DNA of 64,000 nt, taken from contig NC_084478.1 in assembly GCF_027409185.1 (NCBI RefSeq), positions 79,963,624 through 80,027,623 on the forward strand. Direction: 5' to 3'. Below, piece after piece: positions 11,136 to 23,049 of this stretch. Origin of the DNA: Cynocephalus volans. Lineage: Eukaryota; Chordata; Mammalia; Dermoptera; Cynocephalidae. Numbering within the stretch: the first letter of the stretch is position 1; each line of letters opens with the position of its first letter. Position numbers and translations under genes: made by a program. The notes under the pieces are model-generated. The model had not been told where the DNA came from and did not search any database. It saw only the letters and a list, made by a program, of their open reading frames with translations.

Positions 11136-11408
11136 AGAAGTTGAATTTTTTTAAATGTAATTTTTATCACATTTTTCTCATTATAGAATACATGTTTACT
11201 GTAGAAAATTTGGAAAATATAGATCTGCATAAAGAAGAAAAAATTGAAAAACTATTCATAACTTTCAAACCCTAAGAAAAAGCATTGCTAATATTTTGGA
11301 GTATTTCCTTCCAGTCTTTTTCTGTATATGTTTATACTACTAGGGTCACACTAAATATTATATTCTGCTTTTTTCTTTTTTACTCATATTGTAAAATTTT
11401 TCCCTTGC

Positions 11409-11792
11409 TGTATGGGCTGAATTGTGCTCTTCCAAAATTCATATATTGAAACCCTAAATCCCAGTACCTCAGAATGCAACTGTATTTGGAGATAGGGCCT
11501 TTAAAGAGGTGGCTAAAATGAGACCATTTGGGTGGCCTGTAATCCAATCTGACTTATAAGAAGAGGAAATTTATACACACAAAGAGACACCAGGGACATA
11601 CGTGGGCAGAGAATAGAGCATATGAGGACACAGCGAGGTGGCCATTTACAAGCCCAAGGAGAAGGGCCTCAGGAGAAACCAAACCTGCCAACACCTTGAT
11701 CTTGAACTTTTAGCCTCCAGAACTGTGAGAAAATAAATTTCTGTTGTTTAAGCCACTCAGTCTGTGGTATTTTGTTATAGCAAACTAATGTA
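11409..11792 (+). mobile_element. MLT1 LTR (ERVL-MaLR)
   Basis: It begins TGTATGGGCTGAATTGTG and contains 'cctccagaactgtgagaaaa' and 'ttctgttgtttaagccac', the MLT1 pattern. The 5-bp duplicated target cttgc is exact at 11404-11408 and 11793-11797. Confidence 0.88.
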
Positions 11793-11948
11793 CTTGCCAT
11801 TGAACATTCTTCAAAATCTACTGTAATATCCTTTTAAAGTATCCTAAAAAAACTATTCCCTTATTGTTATAAATTTATGTTGTTCACAGATTTTCACTGT
11901 TATAAACAATGCTGCAATGAATAGGAAATTGGATATTCTTAGACATAT

Positions 11949-12356
11949 TGATGGAGTTTGGATGTGTTGTCCCCTCCAAAACTCATGTGGAAATTTGATC
12001 TCCAATGTGGCAGTGCTGGAAACTGATTAAGTCATGGGGGTGGATACCTTATGAATGGATTAATGCTCTCCCTGGGGGGGGGGGTAATGAGTGAGTTCTC
12101 GCTCTATTAGTTCCCGGGAGAGCTTGTTGTTTATAGGACCCTGGCACCTCCTCTCTGTCTCTCTCTTGCTTCCTCTCGCCATGTGATCTACTTGTATCCG
12201 CCTGCTGCCTGCTGCTTTTCCGCCATGAGTAGAAGCAGTCTGAGGCCCGTGCCAGATGCAGCTGTTCCAGAATCGTAATCCAAATAAACCTGTTTCCTTT
12301 ATAAATTACCCAGTCTCAGGTATTTCTGTTATAGCAACACAAAACGGACTAAAACA
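11949..12356 (+). mobile_element. MST/THE1-like MaLR LTR
   Basis: It begins TGATGGAGTTTGGATGTG and ends 'acggactaaaaca'. The polyadenylation region 'ccaaataaacctgtttcc' is present. The exact 5-bp duplicated target catat is at 11944-11948 and 12357-12361. Related copies lie at 20664, 22646 and 25070. Confidence 0.88.
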
Positions 12357-12400
12357 CATATCAAATAAGAATAACTGGGCTAATTCCCCTTCTGCACTCT

Positions 12401-13038
12401 AGAGAAATTTCTGTCTGCTCTCAAGATCAACTCTAGTGACAGATAAACTGACAAATTCTCACTTTTGGTTCCATTAATTCTATTCTTTACACAGAACACC
12501 AACTTTCTGGTAACCTCAAACAGATTAGAATAATATTAACTGAATTCATTTTCTTTACATCAGTTATACTCCAGGTATGAGTATTGGCCCTGGTCCCCTC
12601 CATTATATCTGAGAATTACTCTAAGGTCTTCCTTAGAATAGGGAAGATATTCAGTTTTTTAAAAAAAATTGTGAAATGTCCTTATCCAGGCAATAAACTA
12701 CGCTCAAAGGATGTAATTTCTTGATTTTGTTCCTAGCTCTTGGGGGCTCACCATCGAGGAAGATGAGGAGCTGGCAACACTTCCCTACCCTGTGAAATAT
12801 ATTTAGCCTATCTCACTTGTGGCTCAGATACTCAAGCTCCATTAGTTTATTCCATGAGAGGGTCCTGAAATATGTATACCTATCAAGCACAGATAGGAAG
12901 GGGCCACCATAAGCTTCAATGGACACTGGAGGGCCAATGAATATAGCTCTACCCCTAAGTGAGAGAATATGGGCAGAACTCATCTTACAGGGTCTTGAAT
13001 TTTTCATGGAGACCTCAAATCACATTTTCCTTTAGAAC
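12401..13038. other. Unassigned, no gene seen
   Basis: Unique-looking sequence. The 62-64 codon minus frame at 12813-13007 has no recognisable domain. Confidence 0.4.
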
Positions 13039-13231
13039 TTTTTTTTTTTTTTTTTTTGGTTTTGTGACCGGTAAGGGGATCGCAACCTTTGGTGTGGTGT
13101 CGCCCTCACCACGCTCAGCCAGTGAGCGCACCGGCCATCCCTATATAGGATCCGAACCCGCGGCCGCGGAACTCCCAGAGCCACCGCGCTCCCAACGCCA
13201 CACTCTCCCGAGTGAGCCATGGGGTCGGCCC
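13039..13231 (-). mobile_element. Full dimer tRNA-derived SINE
   Basis: A longer copy in which a second tRNA-like unit is retained ('gaccggtaaggggatcgcaa' on the plus strand is its 3' end). The anticodon-arm region of unit 1 is expanded. Flanks 'tagaact' repeat on both sides. Confidence 0.88.
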
Positions 13232-13289
13232 TAGAACTCTTTTGCTTAAGTCCTCTGAAGCATTTCCTGTAATTGATCACCACTTCCTT

Positions 13290-13465
13290 CATTTTATTCT
13301 TACAACAGAAAGTATTGAGCTTCTGTTACATGTCAGGCACTGTGCTAAGAACTGAAAAGTCAAAGTTCCTGTCTTCAATGAACTTCTAGTCAGTATAGAA
13401 GAAAAGCATGTAATCAGAAAATTACAACTCATTGTAATAAGTGTCATTAGGTCTCAAAAGAAAGA
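13290..13465. mobile_element. Ancient L2/MIR-type repeat
   Basis: 'ttacatgtcaggcactgtgc' with 'tgtcttcaatgaacttctag' is the common old-repeat pattern also present at 19205 and 36560. Class is approximate. Confidence 0.5.
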
Positions 13466-13468
13466 ATA

Positions 13469-13602
13469 GGGCTGGCCAGTGGCTCACTTAGGAGAGTGTG
13501 GTACTGATAACACCAAGGTCAAGGGTTTGGATCCTTGTACCAGCCAGCTGCTCAAAAAAAAAGAAAAGAAAAAAAAAGAAAGAAGAAAAACAAAGAAAAA
13601 CC
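13469..13602 (+). mobile_element. tRNA-Ile-derived SINE monomer (CYN-like)
   Basis: It starts GGGCTGGCCAGTGGCTCAC and has 'gtactgataacaccaaggtc', then 'caagggtttggatccttgta' (B box) and an A/G-rich tail. Confidence 0.85.
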
Positions 13603-13860
13603 TACAAAAGGGCAGGGAAAAGCCATCCAGGAAGAATTCACCGAAGTGGATATGAAACCTATCAAATAATCTACATAGTAGAACACTGGTTCCAAACAAC
13701 GAAGGTAGAATTTAATGGTAATAAATATTTTTAAAGTCATACATTCTGTCTAAAAACTTGACCTCACAGGGATAAGATGGAGTGTACTGACTTAAAATGA
13801 TAGAAAGAAAACCTGAAAGTATTCACTGATAACAAGCTTTAAATGGGTCAATGATTTAAG

Positions 13861-14420
13861 TGTATTAGTTTTCCACTGCTGTGTAGTGAATTACCACAAA
13901 TTTAGCAGCTTAAAACAATCTCATTTATTATCTCAGTTTATCTGTCCCAGCACAGATTAGCTGGGTCCTTGCTCAGGATCCCACCATGCTGAAATCAAGG
14001 TGTAGGCCAGAGCTGGGGTCTCAGCTGGAGCTCAGGATGCTTTCCCAAGTTTCTGTGGTTATTGGCAGAATTCAGTTTCTTATGGTTGTAGGACTGAGAC
14101 CCTCAGCTCCCAGAGATTGCCTGAAGTTCCCTGCCACATGGCCCTCTCCACAGTTTATATCATAGCAATTTGCTTCTTCAAAACTAGCAGGAGAGTTTCT
14201 TTCATTCCATTCTGCTGAGATAGAGTTTTATATAACCTGACATAATCATGAGAGTGACATCCCATCATCTCTGCCATATAATGTAATCTAATCAAAGGAG
14301 TGACATCTCATCACTTTTGCCATATTCTATGGATTAGAAGCAAGTGACAGACTCTGTCTGCACTCAAGAGGAGGGGATTATGTGACTCATTGGGAGTCAC
14401 CTTAGGATATGTCCACCACA
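13861..14420 (-). mobile_element. MLT1-like MaLR LTR
   Basis: Starts TGTATTAGTTTTCC and ends CACCACA. Same family type as 5359-5889. Flanks ttaag and gtaag match at four of five bases. Confidence 0.7.
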
Positions 14421-14895
14421 GTAAGGCATGTACCAAATATGATAAGGTGGAGGCAACTCAACTGTCCATCAACAGATGAATAAACAAAATATGGTATATA
14501 CATACAATGGAATATTATTCAGCTTTAAAAAGGAAGGAAATATGGGCACATGCTACAACATAGATGAAACTTGAAGACATCATGCTAAGTAAGGGAAATA
14601 AGTCAGTAACAAAAGGACAAATATCATATGATTCCTCTTATATGAGGTTCCTAGAGTAGTCAAATTCAGACACAAAAAGTAGAACAGTGGTTGCCAGGAG
14701 CTGAGGGTAGGGGGAATGGGAAGTTAGTATTTAATGGGTACAGTTTCAGTTGGGGAAGATGAAAACGTTCTGGAAATGGATGGTGGTGAGGGTTCACAAC
14801 AATGTGAATGTACTTAATATAGAACTGTACACTTAAAAATGGTTAAAATGGTAAATTTTGTTATATATATTTTACCACAATAAAAATAAGAAGAC
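14421..14895 (+). mobile_element. Old L1 (L1M) 3' end
   Basis: From 'ctgtccatcaacagatgaat' through 'aatattattcagctttaaaa' to 'ttttaccacaataaaaataa'. This is the end of ORF2 plus 3'UTR. Confidence 0.8.
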
Positions 14896-15014
14896 AAATA
14901 ACCCAATTTAAAAATAGGCAAAACATCTAAATAGACATTTCTCCAAAGTAGATATGCAAATGGCCAACAAGATCAGGAAAGGATTATCACTAGCAATTAA
15001 GAAAATACAAATCA

Positions 15015-15196
15015 GGGCCGAGCCCGTGGCGCACTCGGTAGAGTGCTGCGCTGGGAGCGCGGCGACGCTCCGCCGCGGGTTCGGATCCTATATAGGAATG
15101 ACCAGTGCACTCACTGGCTGAGTGCCGGTCACGAAAAAATGACAATAAAAATAAAAAAAAATAAAATAAAATCTAAAAAAAAAAAAAAAAAAAAAA
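15015..15196 (+). mobile_element. GC-rich tRNA-derived SINE (short dimer form)
   Basis: Duplicated target aagaaaatacaaatca at 14999-15014 and 15195-15210. The tail is a mix of A runs and AAAT units. Confidence 0.93.
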
Positions 15197-15326
15197 GAAA
15201 ATACAAATCAAAACCACAATGAGATACCACTTCACATCCACGAGAATGGCTATGATCAAAAAGACAGATAATAACAAGTATTGGTGAAGATGTGGGGTAA
15301 TTGGGACCCTCATACACTGTTGGTGG

Positions 15327-16017
15327 TGATGTGGGAAGAAGGGTCTGAGAGGCCCAGTAACCGGCCTCAACCCACCCAGTCCTCTTACTAGGTTCTTGAC
15401 TCCACCACAGGAGAGAATTCAAGAGCAGAGTCACAGTAGAAAATGAGAACAGGTTCAATGTAACAAATAAGAAACACAGACTTCACAGAGAAAGTGCAGC
15501 ATAGCTCCAGAGACTGAGCAAGGCCTACTCCAAGTTTAACACAAAAGTAAGAAATACATACTTAAAGTTCAGTTCAGAGTGCAGGTTGGCTCAAGAGAGT
15601 GAGCAGTGCTTGCTGAAAGTAAGTTTGATACAAAAGAAAGCATACACACCTCAGCCAGAGAAGTGTGGGGTGGCCCCAGCAAAGTGAGCAACAACCATGC
15701 CTTCTGCCAGGATTCCACATTATAGTCTTGCTATGTAATACATATTCATACTATCTAATTAATATAAACACTTTAATGAGCATGCTGGGCTGTCATGGTT
15801 ATTTAACCCTTTTCTACTGAGCATGCCCAACCATTGGATTTGCATAAGTCAGCCCCCTGAGTTCTCCTGTTGGTGCCAAAAATAGGTCCAACCAGCAACA
15901 GTAACTTTCCTCTAGGGGAGGCCTTAGAGGAGTGGACTCAGACCTTGGGGAGTGGCTTGAAACCCAGAGGTGTGTCCTGTAACCTGAGCCCATGGAAACT
16001 GAGCACCTCCTATTTCA
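15327..16017. mobile_element. ERV1-type solo LTR
   Basis: A 691-bp block begins TGATGTGGG and ends TATTTCA, with an exact 4-bp duplicated target gtgg at 15323-15326 and 16018-16021. A 4-bp duplication and the 'ggagagaattcaagagca' motif fit a class I retroviral LTR. The L1 on both sides is continuous once it is removed. No internal viral sequence is present. Orientation was not decided. Confidence 0.8.
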
Positions 16018-16659
16018 GTGGAAATGTAAAATGGTGCAGCCTTTGTGGAAAACAGTTTGGCAGTTCCTCAAAAGGTTAAAAATAGAATTACCATATGACC
16101 CAGCAATTCCACTCCTAGGTATATACTCAAGAAAAATGAAAGCATACATCCACAAAAAACTGGTATACAAATATTGATAGCAGCATTATTCATAATAGCC
16201 AAAATAGAAACAACCCAAAGTATCAATCAATTGATGAATGGATAAATAAAATGAGCTATGTCCATACAATCAAAATTATTCAATATAAAGAAATGAAGTG
16301 CTGATAGGTGCCACAACATGAACATTGAAAATCGTATGCTGTGAAAGAAGCCAGTCACAAAAGATCACACATCGTATGAGTCCATTTATATGAAAAGTCC
16401 AGAACAGGCAAATATAGAGAGACTAAAGATAGATTAGTGCCTGCCAGGGGCTGGGAGCATTGGGAGGGAATAGGGAGTGATTGCTAATGGGTACAGGGTT
16501 TCTTTTTGAGGTGATAAAAATGTACTAAAATCGGAGGTTGTGATGGTTGTACAACTCTGTGAATATACCCAAAACCAGTAAATTGTACACTTAAATAAAT
16601 AGGCGAGTTGCATAGTATGTGCATTATAGCTTAATAAAGCTGGGTTGTTGTTTTTTTGA

Positions 16660-17335
16660 AGATTCAAATGAAATTTTTTTAAATGAGGGAGCTCTTTACG
16701 TTTGGACATACAGGTATCCAATTGATAGATAAGTATAGATATAGATTGATCTCCAATACATATTGTTAAGTGAAAAGAGATGAAAGATAGCATGTAAGAA
16801 ATGTACCATTTCCCTAAAAAAGAGGAATATGTGTATATACAAACACACATATATATATGCACAACTGCTTATATATGCATAGTTTATCTCTACAGCTTTT
16901 CTCATCCAGGATTCATAGAATAAAGCCCTATAGAAAATTATTTGCATCAGGATGGCTGGTTAGCTCAGCTGGTTAGAGCATGGTGCTGATAATACCGTTG
17001 ATAATACCAAGGTCCAGAGTCCAATTCCTGTACCGACCAACCACCAAAAAGAAAAAATGAAATTATTTGTGTGACTAATTTCTCAGTTCTTCCAAGAATT
17101 GCACATAACTAATGCCATTCTACATGCATGGGAGATAAGTTTATTCATTACACACAATGGATGCCCTAGAGCATTAGGGCTGGCTGCAAAAGGTACATAA
17201 GAAACTGAAAACCCTGGTTGCCACTGGAATAGGGATGGGGTGGAGGTTTTTTCCTAGTATGCCCCTTTCATACCTTTTGAATTTTGAACCAAAAAGTTTT
17301 AAAATGAAGTTTATCTATGAAAAAAGGAAGAAAAT
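16660..17335 (+). mobile_element. Old interspersed repeat, split by a SINE
   Basis: 'tgttaagtgaaaagagatga', 'atatgcatagtttatctcta', then 'cataccttttgaattttgaa' is a recurrent mammalian 3'-end pattern, probably L1-related. It is interrupted at 16949-17058. Confidence 0.45.
16949..17058 (+). mobile_element. tRNA-Ile-derived SINE monomer (CYN-like)
   Basis: It contains 'ggttagctcagctggttaga' and a short internal duplication ('gataataccgttgataatac') in the anticodon region. Flanks aaaattatttg and gaaattatttg repeat. Confidence 0.85.
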
Positions 17336-17465
17336 AAATTTAACTAAAATTAAATGAGGTATAATTTTTTCTCACATGACAGTAGATAGTGAAGCATGTT
17401 TACTGGCTGAGGGCAAGAATCTGGTTGGAGATGGAAAGGTCGAAGAGATAAGAAAGAGCAGAAAT

Positions 17466-17592
17466 GGGCCGAGCCTGTGGCGCACTTGGTAGAGTGCTGC
17501 GCTGGGAGCGTGGCGACGCTCCCGCCGCGGGTTCGGATCCCGTATAGGAATGGCCAGTGCGCTCACTGGCTGAGTGCTGGTCACGAAAAAGA

Positions 17593-17625
<33 letters not shown>
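17466..17625 (+). mobile_element. GC-rich tRNA-derived SINE (short dimer form)
   Basis: The duplicated target aagaaagagcagaaat is at 17450-17465 and again after the 30-base A tail. Confidence 0.93.
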
Positions 17626-17627
<2 letters not shown>

Positions 17628-19204
17628 AAGAGCAGAAATAATATGGACCTAGCCAGGTCCCTGTAGAGGTGGGAGGATACAGAACTCTAAGCACAGGTAG
17701 AAGGATTACCGTTTTACAGAGAGAGGGAAACAGGAAAGGCTGAGCACAAATGTAAATAAATTGTGAGGTAGGGGAGCTGGTATTTGACTTCAATTTTCTT
17801 TATGAAGGGGAGGCAAGGACATCTTCAGAATGAGAGGGAACAGAGCAAACAGGCAACCTTAGAGGGAGGTGGGGGGAAGGTTTGAAAGAGCATCTATGGG
17901 GGAATGGGAGCAAAAGCTGCCTAGTAATAGTAAAATGACTGTTAGATCATTGTGGTACCATTGTATTTCATTGGGGGCAGACGGGTGTAATGTGTGTGTG
18001 TGTCATGCATTTCACGTGGGGCTCCACATCTGAGGAGGGCTACTACAAACTGCTGTGCAAGTTTGGGTTAAAGCAACTAAGATGCGAAGTTTTCTGGAAA
18101 CCTTGTCACATGAAGACTGGCTGAAGAAGATAGAACTATTGAAGACTGGCTGATGAACTTGAATAAAGTGAATCTAAAATGGGGCAGATGAGAAAAGGGT
18201 CATAGATAAATAGTTATGTATGTAATGTTTTGCCATATAAAGAGGGCAGAATTAGTAGATTGTCTAGCTCTGAGATTCTGTGTTTTGTCTTCCCAAACAG
18301 ACAATAAGCATTCACTGGTTGTTGGATGAATGTGTATAAGGACTGAAACAGAATACCAGTGGAGTGATGAGCATCAGAACGCAGTGAATTAAGGAGTAAA
18401 TGGAAGGGAAGGAAAGAGAGAGAGTAAATACAGACTATTCTGAGAAGCAGGGCTATGAAGGAAAAGAGAAAGTTAAATTTAGCTAAAGAGAAATACAGAA
18501 TTCAGGAAGAGCGCAATGATAATATCTAATATCATATTCCATTAAGTCAAAGATGCACATTTCTTCATGTTTTTAAAATTCCTGAAATTGGGATGCATCT
18601 TAAAATTAATGGAATCTCACTATTGCTGTTGGCCTGGCAGCAGTTGTGATGCTGTCATTGCCTGACACCTTCTGGTAAGATCAAGAAAGCACCAGTATCA
18701 AAACTTGCAGAATGGGTGTCAGCAACTCGGAAGAAAACAATAGTAGAATACTTTTCTTCCTTCCCCCAGAAATCATCAATGTTCTTAATCACAAAGAGAA
18801 CACTATTATGTGGAAAACGCAGAACATGTTAACTGAATCAAAAACATAATTCAGAAGAGTCAGATTCCAAATGTGAAGTTTTGTTTTAGAAATACCTTAA
18901 CCAATTTACTTCATTTCAACATTCTTTGTAATATATGCACAAGAATGACATGATATGATAAATATCCATTTCTCAATAAGTATTAAAGAGAAACTTCAAT
19001 AATTATAAAACATAAATTCTAAATGCTAAAATTGTCTTGTGTTTAACTGGCAGTATTTTGTTCTTTTTTAGTGGTGCATGAACTAAGGGTACATCTTGTA
19101 CTCAGTGATGTTTCAGATTAGATGAAATACAGTAATTTTACATCTGGAACAGTATCTATCAGAGTACCACACTAGCAGGTGCAAAAATGCTATTTTATTA
19201 GGCA
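17626..19204. other. Unassigned, no gene seen
   Basis: About 1.6 kb without a recognised element. The purine-rich parts near 17780-17900 and 18340-18480 may be very old L2. No frame over 60 codons with a domain is present. Confidence 0.35.
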
Positions 19205-19480
19205 TTTAACATATTTATTCACTCATTTATTGAGCAAATATTTGTTGAGTGTTTACTACATGCTAGGTACTGGATGCTAGATATATAATGTTGAATGAGA
19301 CAGACATAGTCTTCACTCTCTTTAAGCTTAATTACTAGATAGGACAGCAGTTCCCAAACTGGTCCCTCAGAATTAGTTCTCGAAGATACTCCAAGAAAAA
19401 AGAGTTCTATGGTCAGATTAGTTTGAGAAATGTAGCATACTAAATTCACTTTTTCACAATGTATATTATCACATTAAAGG
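19205..19480. mobile_element. Ancient L2/MIR-type repeat
   Basis: 'ttattgagcaaatatttgtt' and 'ctacatgctaggtactgg' match the same old pattern as 13290. Confidence 0.5.
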
Positions 19481-19539
19481 GTTTTTTTTAATCCTATTGT
19501 AAAGAAGTTTGCTTAATTTTGTTTCATCCTACATATTCC

Positions 19540-20100
19540 AAATTTATTAATGATATAAAAACAGAGTCAGAATTATTACACATAACATAAAAAGAGCTCC
19601 TATAAATCTATTGGAAAAAGACAATGTGGTCAAAGGACATCAATACACGACTCACAGAAGAAATTTGTTAATGACCAATACATCTGAAATAATGTTCAAC
19701 TCATAATTAAGAAATACAAATTAAAACAATAAGAGAGCAGATTTTGGCCTATCTGATTGGCAAAGATGGAAAAATAGATTAATGATAAACACTGTTGTGA
19801 AGATATAGGGAAGAAGATACTCCCATTCACGGTTGGGGTGTGAGGCAAATCAATGTTTTAAGAGAGTGATCTGGTAATATCTACCAATTTTACTTCTATG
19901 AATTTATCCCACAGACACACTTAAACAGGTGCCCAAAGATTTATCTACAAAGGAAGTTTACTGCAGCATTGTTTGAATAGTGAAAAACTGGAAAGAACCC
20001 AAATGTCCATCACTTGGGTGTTTAATAAACTATATTACATCCATACAAAGGTCTACCATGAAGCCATTATAAACATAAGAGTGTTCTAATTGAAGATGTC
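19540..20100 (+). mobile_element. Old L1 (L1M) 3' end
   Basis: 'attaagaaatacaaattaaa', 'aaactggaaagaacccaaat' and 'gtccatcacttgggtgttta' are L1M ORF2/3' text. Confidence 0.7.
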
Positions 20101-20663
20101 TGACTAAATATATGTACTTATCTCCTTTCCTTTTGGCATCCCATTAAGATGGTAATAAAGGAATAAGCCCTTAACAGTGAAGAAAATGGACTTAACAAAT
20201 TTCTAGAAGATTGGAAATGTGTCAGCTGATGAAACAGAATGGAATAAGTCAATGTGCCTGGCAGAATCCCAGAGAGGCCCCTGTTTCAGAGGTGGCAAGT
20301 ACTCAAGGTCAAAGTAAGAAGGGAGTCTGAAAACTAGGGTGTGAATTAAATGTCTATGAAACAAATGTCCCCATTGGCTCCTCATAATTCTCCCACCCAT
20401 CACCCCCATATTTAGCATAGTTAACCCAATCTTTACCTCCCAGTGGGAAGGGAAGGGAAGGGAGGGAAGGGGAGGGGAGGGGAGAGGAGGGGAGAGGAGG
20501 GAAGGGAAAAGAAAAAACTGGAGGACTCAATAGAAATAGAATAAACTGGCTGGAAAAAACTAAAGGGTAGTAGGATAGGTGCTGGTGCCCCAGAGCAAAT
20601 GAAAATTCTTCTTAATCTGGCATTTGGGGACTTCCAGCCTAAAGGCAGCTTCCCTAACCCAAG
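20101..20663. other. Unassigned sequence left of the inverted segment
   Basis: No gene is seen. It ends with the 5 bases ccaag that abut the LTR at 20664 and serve as half of an exchanged target duplication. Confidence 0.4.
20441..20517. repeat. Purine-rich (GGGGA/GGGAA)n tract
   Basis: A low-complexity run of GGGAAGG/GGGGAGG units, with no C or T for about 70 bases. Confidence 0.9.
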
Positions 20664-21069
20664 TGTTTTAGTCCGTTTTGTGTTGCTATAACAGAAATAC
20701 CTGAGACTGGGTAATTTATAAAGAACAGAGGTTTATTTGGCTTACGATTCTGGGACAGTCGCGTCTGGCACGGGCCTCAGGCTGCTTCTACTCATGGCGG
20801 AGAAGTGGCAGGCAGCCAGCGGGTACAAGCAGATCACATGGCGAGAGGAAGCAAGAGAGAGAGAGAAGGTACCAGGGTCCTATAAACAACAAGCTTTCGC
20901 TGGAACTAATAGAGCTAGAACTCACTCATTACTCCCCCCTCCCCCAGGGAGAGCATTAATCCATTCATGAGGGATCCGCCCCCATGACTCAATCAGTTTC
21001 CAACACTGCCACATTGGAGATCAAATTTCCACATGAGTTTGGAGGGGACAACACATCCAAACTCCATCA
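20664..21069 (-). mobile_element. MST/THE1-like MaLR LTR (left of inverted pair)
   Basis: On the minus strand it begins TGATGGAGTTTGGATGTG and ends 'acggactaaaaca', the same family as 11949. Left flank ccaag and right flank gtgga do not match each other. They match, as reverse complements, the flanks of the LTR at 22646. Confidence 0.88.
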
Positions 21070-21246
21070 GTGGAGTTACTTTCCAGTCTGCCCTCTCTTA
21101 AGGTTGTAACCCTTTCAGGATCTAGAGGGCCTCTTTTTAGACTCCCAGCCTTGGATGGACCTAGGAGTCCATGAATATTTTAACTGAAGGTCACCGGGTT
21201 TTACAGATGCTCCTAAGGCAAAAGCAGTTTCAGTACACCATTTGTG

Positions 21247-21356
21247 GTTTTGTTTTGTTTTTGTTTTTTGGACAGTTGGCCAGTACAGGGATCTGGACCC
21301 TTGACTTTGCTGTTATCAGCACCACACTCTAACCAATTGAGCTAACTGGCCAGCCC
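21247..21356 (-). mobile_element. tRNA-Ile-derived SINE monomer (CYN-like)
   Basis: Poly(T)-rich start, then 'gctgttatcagcaccacact' and 'attgagctaactggccagcc', the reverse complement of the tRNA-like head. Confidence 0.87.
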
Positions 21357-21359
21357 TGT

Positions 21360-22375
21360 ATATCATATTACGTATGAGGTCCCTTTTATTTTATCTTGAT
21401 AATTCCTATTATCTTACCAGTCCTTCGATATTTTCACTAAGATGTTTTCTGTTTTATCCAGTTTCTTTAGTGGTTTTCCGTGAGAGGTTTGGTTCAGATA
21501 CCTAGTCCACCATGTTACCAGGAATGGAAATCTTGCTTCATATTTCTGTCATTATTTTCTTGTATAGTATTTATTTGTTTTTCATGGAGGTTCTAATTGC
21601 CTTTTGCATTTTCTTTTTGAGGAAAGAGATGTGAGTTTTTCAAATCATTAATATTTTCCAGCTTTTTACTCAACCTACTCATTGATTGGAATCTATCGCA
21701 TTCTTTTTGAAGACATTCTTTTTGTAGCACTAGGTTCTTATTCTAAATTGGGCTGATTGCTTTCCAGGCCCACTTCACAGTTGGCATCCTGGAATTTTTT
21801 CTCACTGGATTTATGAATTACGTCTCCTATTTCTCATTTTGCTTGCCTTTTTCTTTCCTGAGTACATCATCTTTGTTAGAGTGCATTATTAAGTAACATA
21901 CTAAGAAAGGGTGTGTAAGGTATTCTTTTGAATCTTTATATTTTGGAAAATAACTTTTTGTAGCTATACTTGATTGATGATTTGGCTGGGTTTTAAATTC
22001 AAAGTTCAGAATAGTTTTCCCCCAGTATTTTAAAGCGTTGTTCTAGCATCCAATGTTGCTAATGAGAAAACTGATTTTTGTTTGTTTATGGGTAACCTAC
22101 TTTTTCTTCCTGGAAACATTTAAAATTTTCTCTTTATTCTTGATATTGTAAAACGATATAGTGTCCAGGTATGGGTCTTCCCACCCCCTACCTTTGATCT
22201 TAGTAGTCCTTTACAATCTTCTCTAAGTATCTCTGTTCCCTCGAGTTAATTCTGCTTGCTTATCTTGGTCTTTCTTTTCATGATGCTGTTTTTCTTCATA
22301 TTTCTGGTGGTCCTTGATTGTCTCTTCATGTTTAAAAATGAAATAATAGGTAGTTGATATGTTTGTCTACTTTAT
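21360..22375 (-). mobile_element. Old L1 (L1M) fragment including ORF1 C-terminal region
   Basis: In antisense, 'tctagcatccaatgttgcta' and 'aaattttctctttattcttg' correspond to the conserved C-terminal part of L1M ORF1. The outer part (21380-21890) is less certain. Confidence 0.6.
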
Positions 22376-22517
22376 TTTTTAATTTTTTGTCTTTTTCGTG
22401 ACCGGCACTCAGCCAGTGAGTGCTCCGGCCATTCCTATATAGGATCCGAACCCGCGGGTAGGAGCGTCGCTGCGCTCCCAGTGCTGCACTCTCCCTAGTG
22501 CGCCACGGGCTCAGCCC
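22376..22517 (-). mobile_element. GC-rich tRNA-derived SINE (short dimer form)
   Basis: Duplicated target gtttgtctactttat at 22361-22375 and from 22520. The tail is short and AT-mixed. Confidence 0.92.
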
Positions 22518-22645
22518 TAAGTTTGTCTACTTTATATATGTAGATCCATTTTCTCACTTGGTCTCTCCCCTGAATAGGGAGTCTGACTAGGACATCTGCA
22601 TAACTGGTCAGGGCTTGTGACTAGCAACCTTCTCTTTAGACTTGG

Positions 22646-23049
22646 TGATGGAGTTTGGATGTGTTGTCCCCTCCAAAACTCATGTGGAAATTTGATCTCC
22701 AATGAGACAGTGTTGGAAACTGATTGAGTCATGGGGGCGGATCCCTCATGAATGGATTAATGCTCTCCCTGGGGGAGGAGGGGTAGTGAGTGAGTTCTCG
22801 CTCTATTAGTTCCCACGAGACCTGATTGTTTAAAGGACCCTGGCACCTCCTCTCTCTCTTGCTTCCTCTCGCCATGTGATCTGCTTGTACCCGCCAGCTC
22901 CCTGCCACTTTTCCACCTTGAGTAGAAGCAGCCTGAGGCCCGTGCCAGATGCAGCTGTCCCAGAATCGTAAGCCAAATAATCTTCTGTTCTTTATAAATT
23001 ACCCAGTCTCAGGTATTTCTGTTATAGCAACACAAAACGGACTAAAACA
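22646..23049 (+). mobile_element. MST/THE1-like MaLR LTR (right of inverted pair)
   Basis: Begins TGATGGAGTTTGGATGTG and ends 'acggactaaaaca'; 404 bp against 406 bp for its opposed partner. Flanks cttgg and tccac do not match each other, only their counterparts around the left LTR. Confidence 0.88.

Larger units (their letters stand above)
11153..12400 (-). mobile_element. Old L1 3' region, split by two LTRs
   Basis: The text 'gtagaaaatttggaaaatat', 'tatttccttccagtcttttt' and 'aacaatgctgcaatgaatag' follows an old antisense L1 3' end. It is interrupted by the MLT1 LTR at 11409-11792 and the MST-like LTR at 11949-12356. The right edge is approximate. Confidence 0.55.
14896..16645 (+). mobile_element. 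Old L1 (L1M) 3' end, split
   Basis: A second L1 3' end directly follows the first. ORF2 text at 14900-15320 resumes at 16022 ('aaaatggtgcagcctttgtg') and runs to 'agcttaataaagctgggttg'. The SINE at 15015-15196 and the LTR at 15327-16017 interrupt it. Confidence 0.8.
21070..22645. other. Inverted 1.6-kb segment between opposed LTRs
   Basis: The first five bases gtgga are the reverse complement of tccac, which follows the right LTR. The last five bases cttgg are the reverse complement of ccaag, which precedes the left LTR. Flipping this block restores a proper 5-bp duplicated target for both LTRs. It holds a tRNA-Ile SINE, an antisense L1M ORF1 region and a GC-rich SINE. Confidence 0.82.

Noticed and set aside
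20441..20517. Purine tract as a regulatory element
   Set aside because: Low-complexity (GGGGA)n without flanking promoter features; polypurine runs are common in mammalian DNA.
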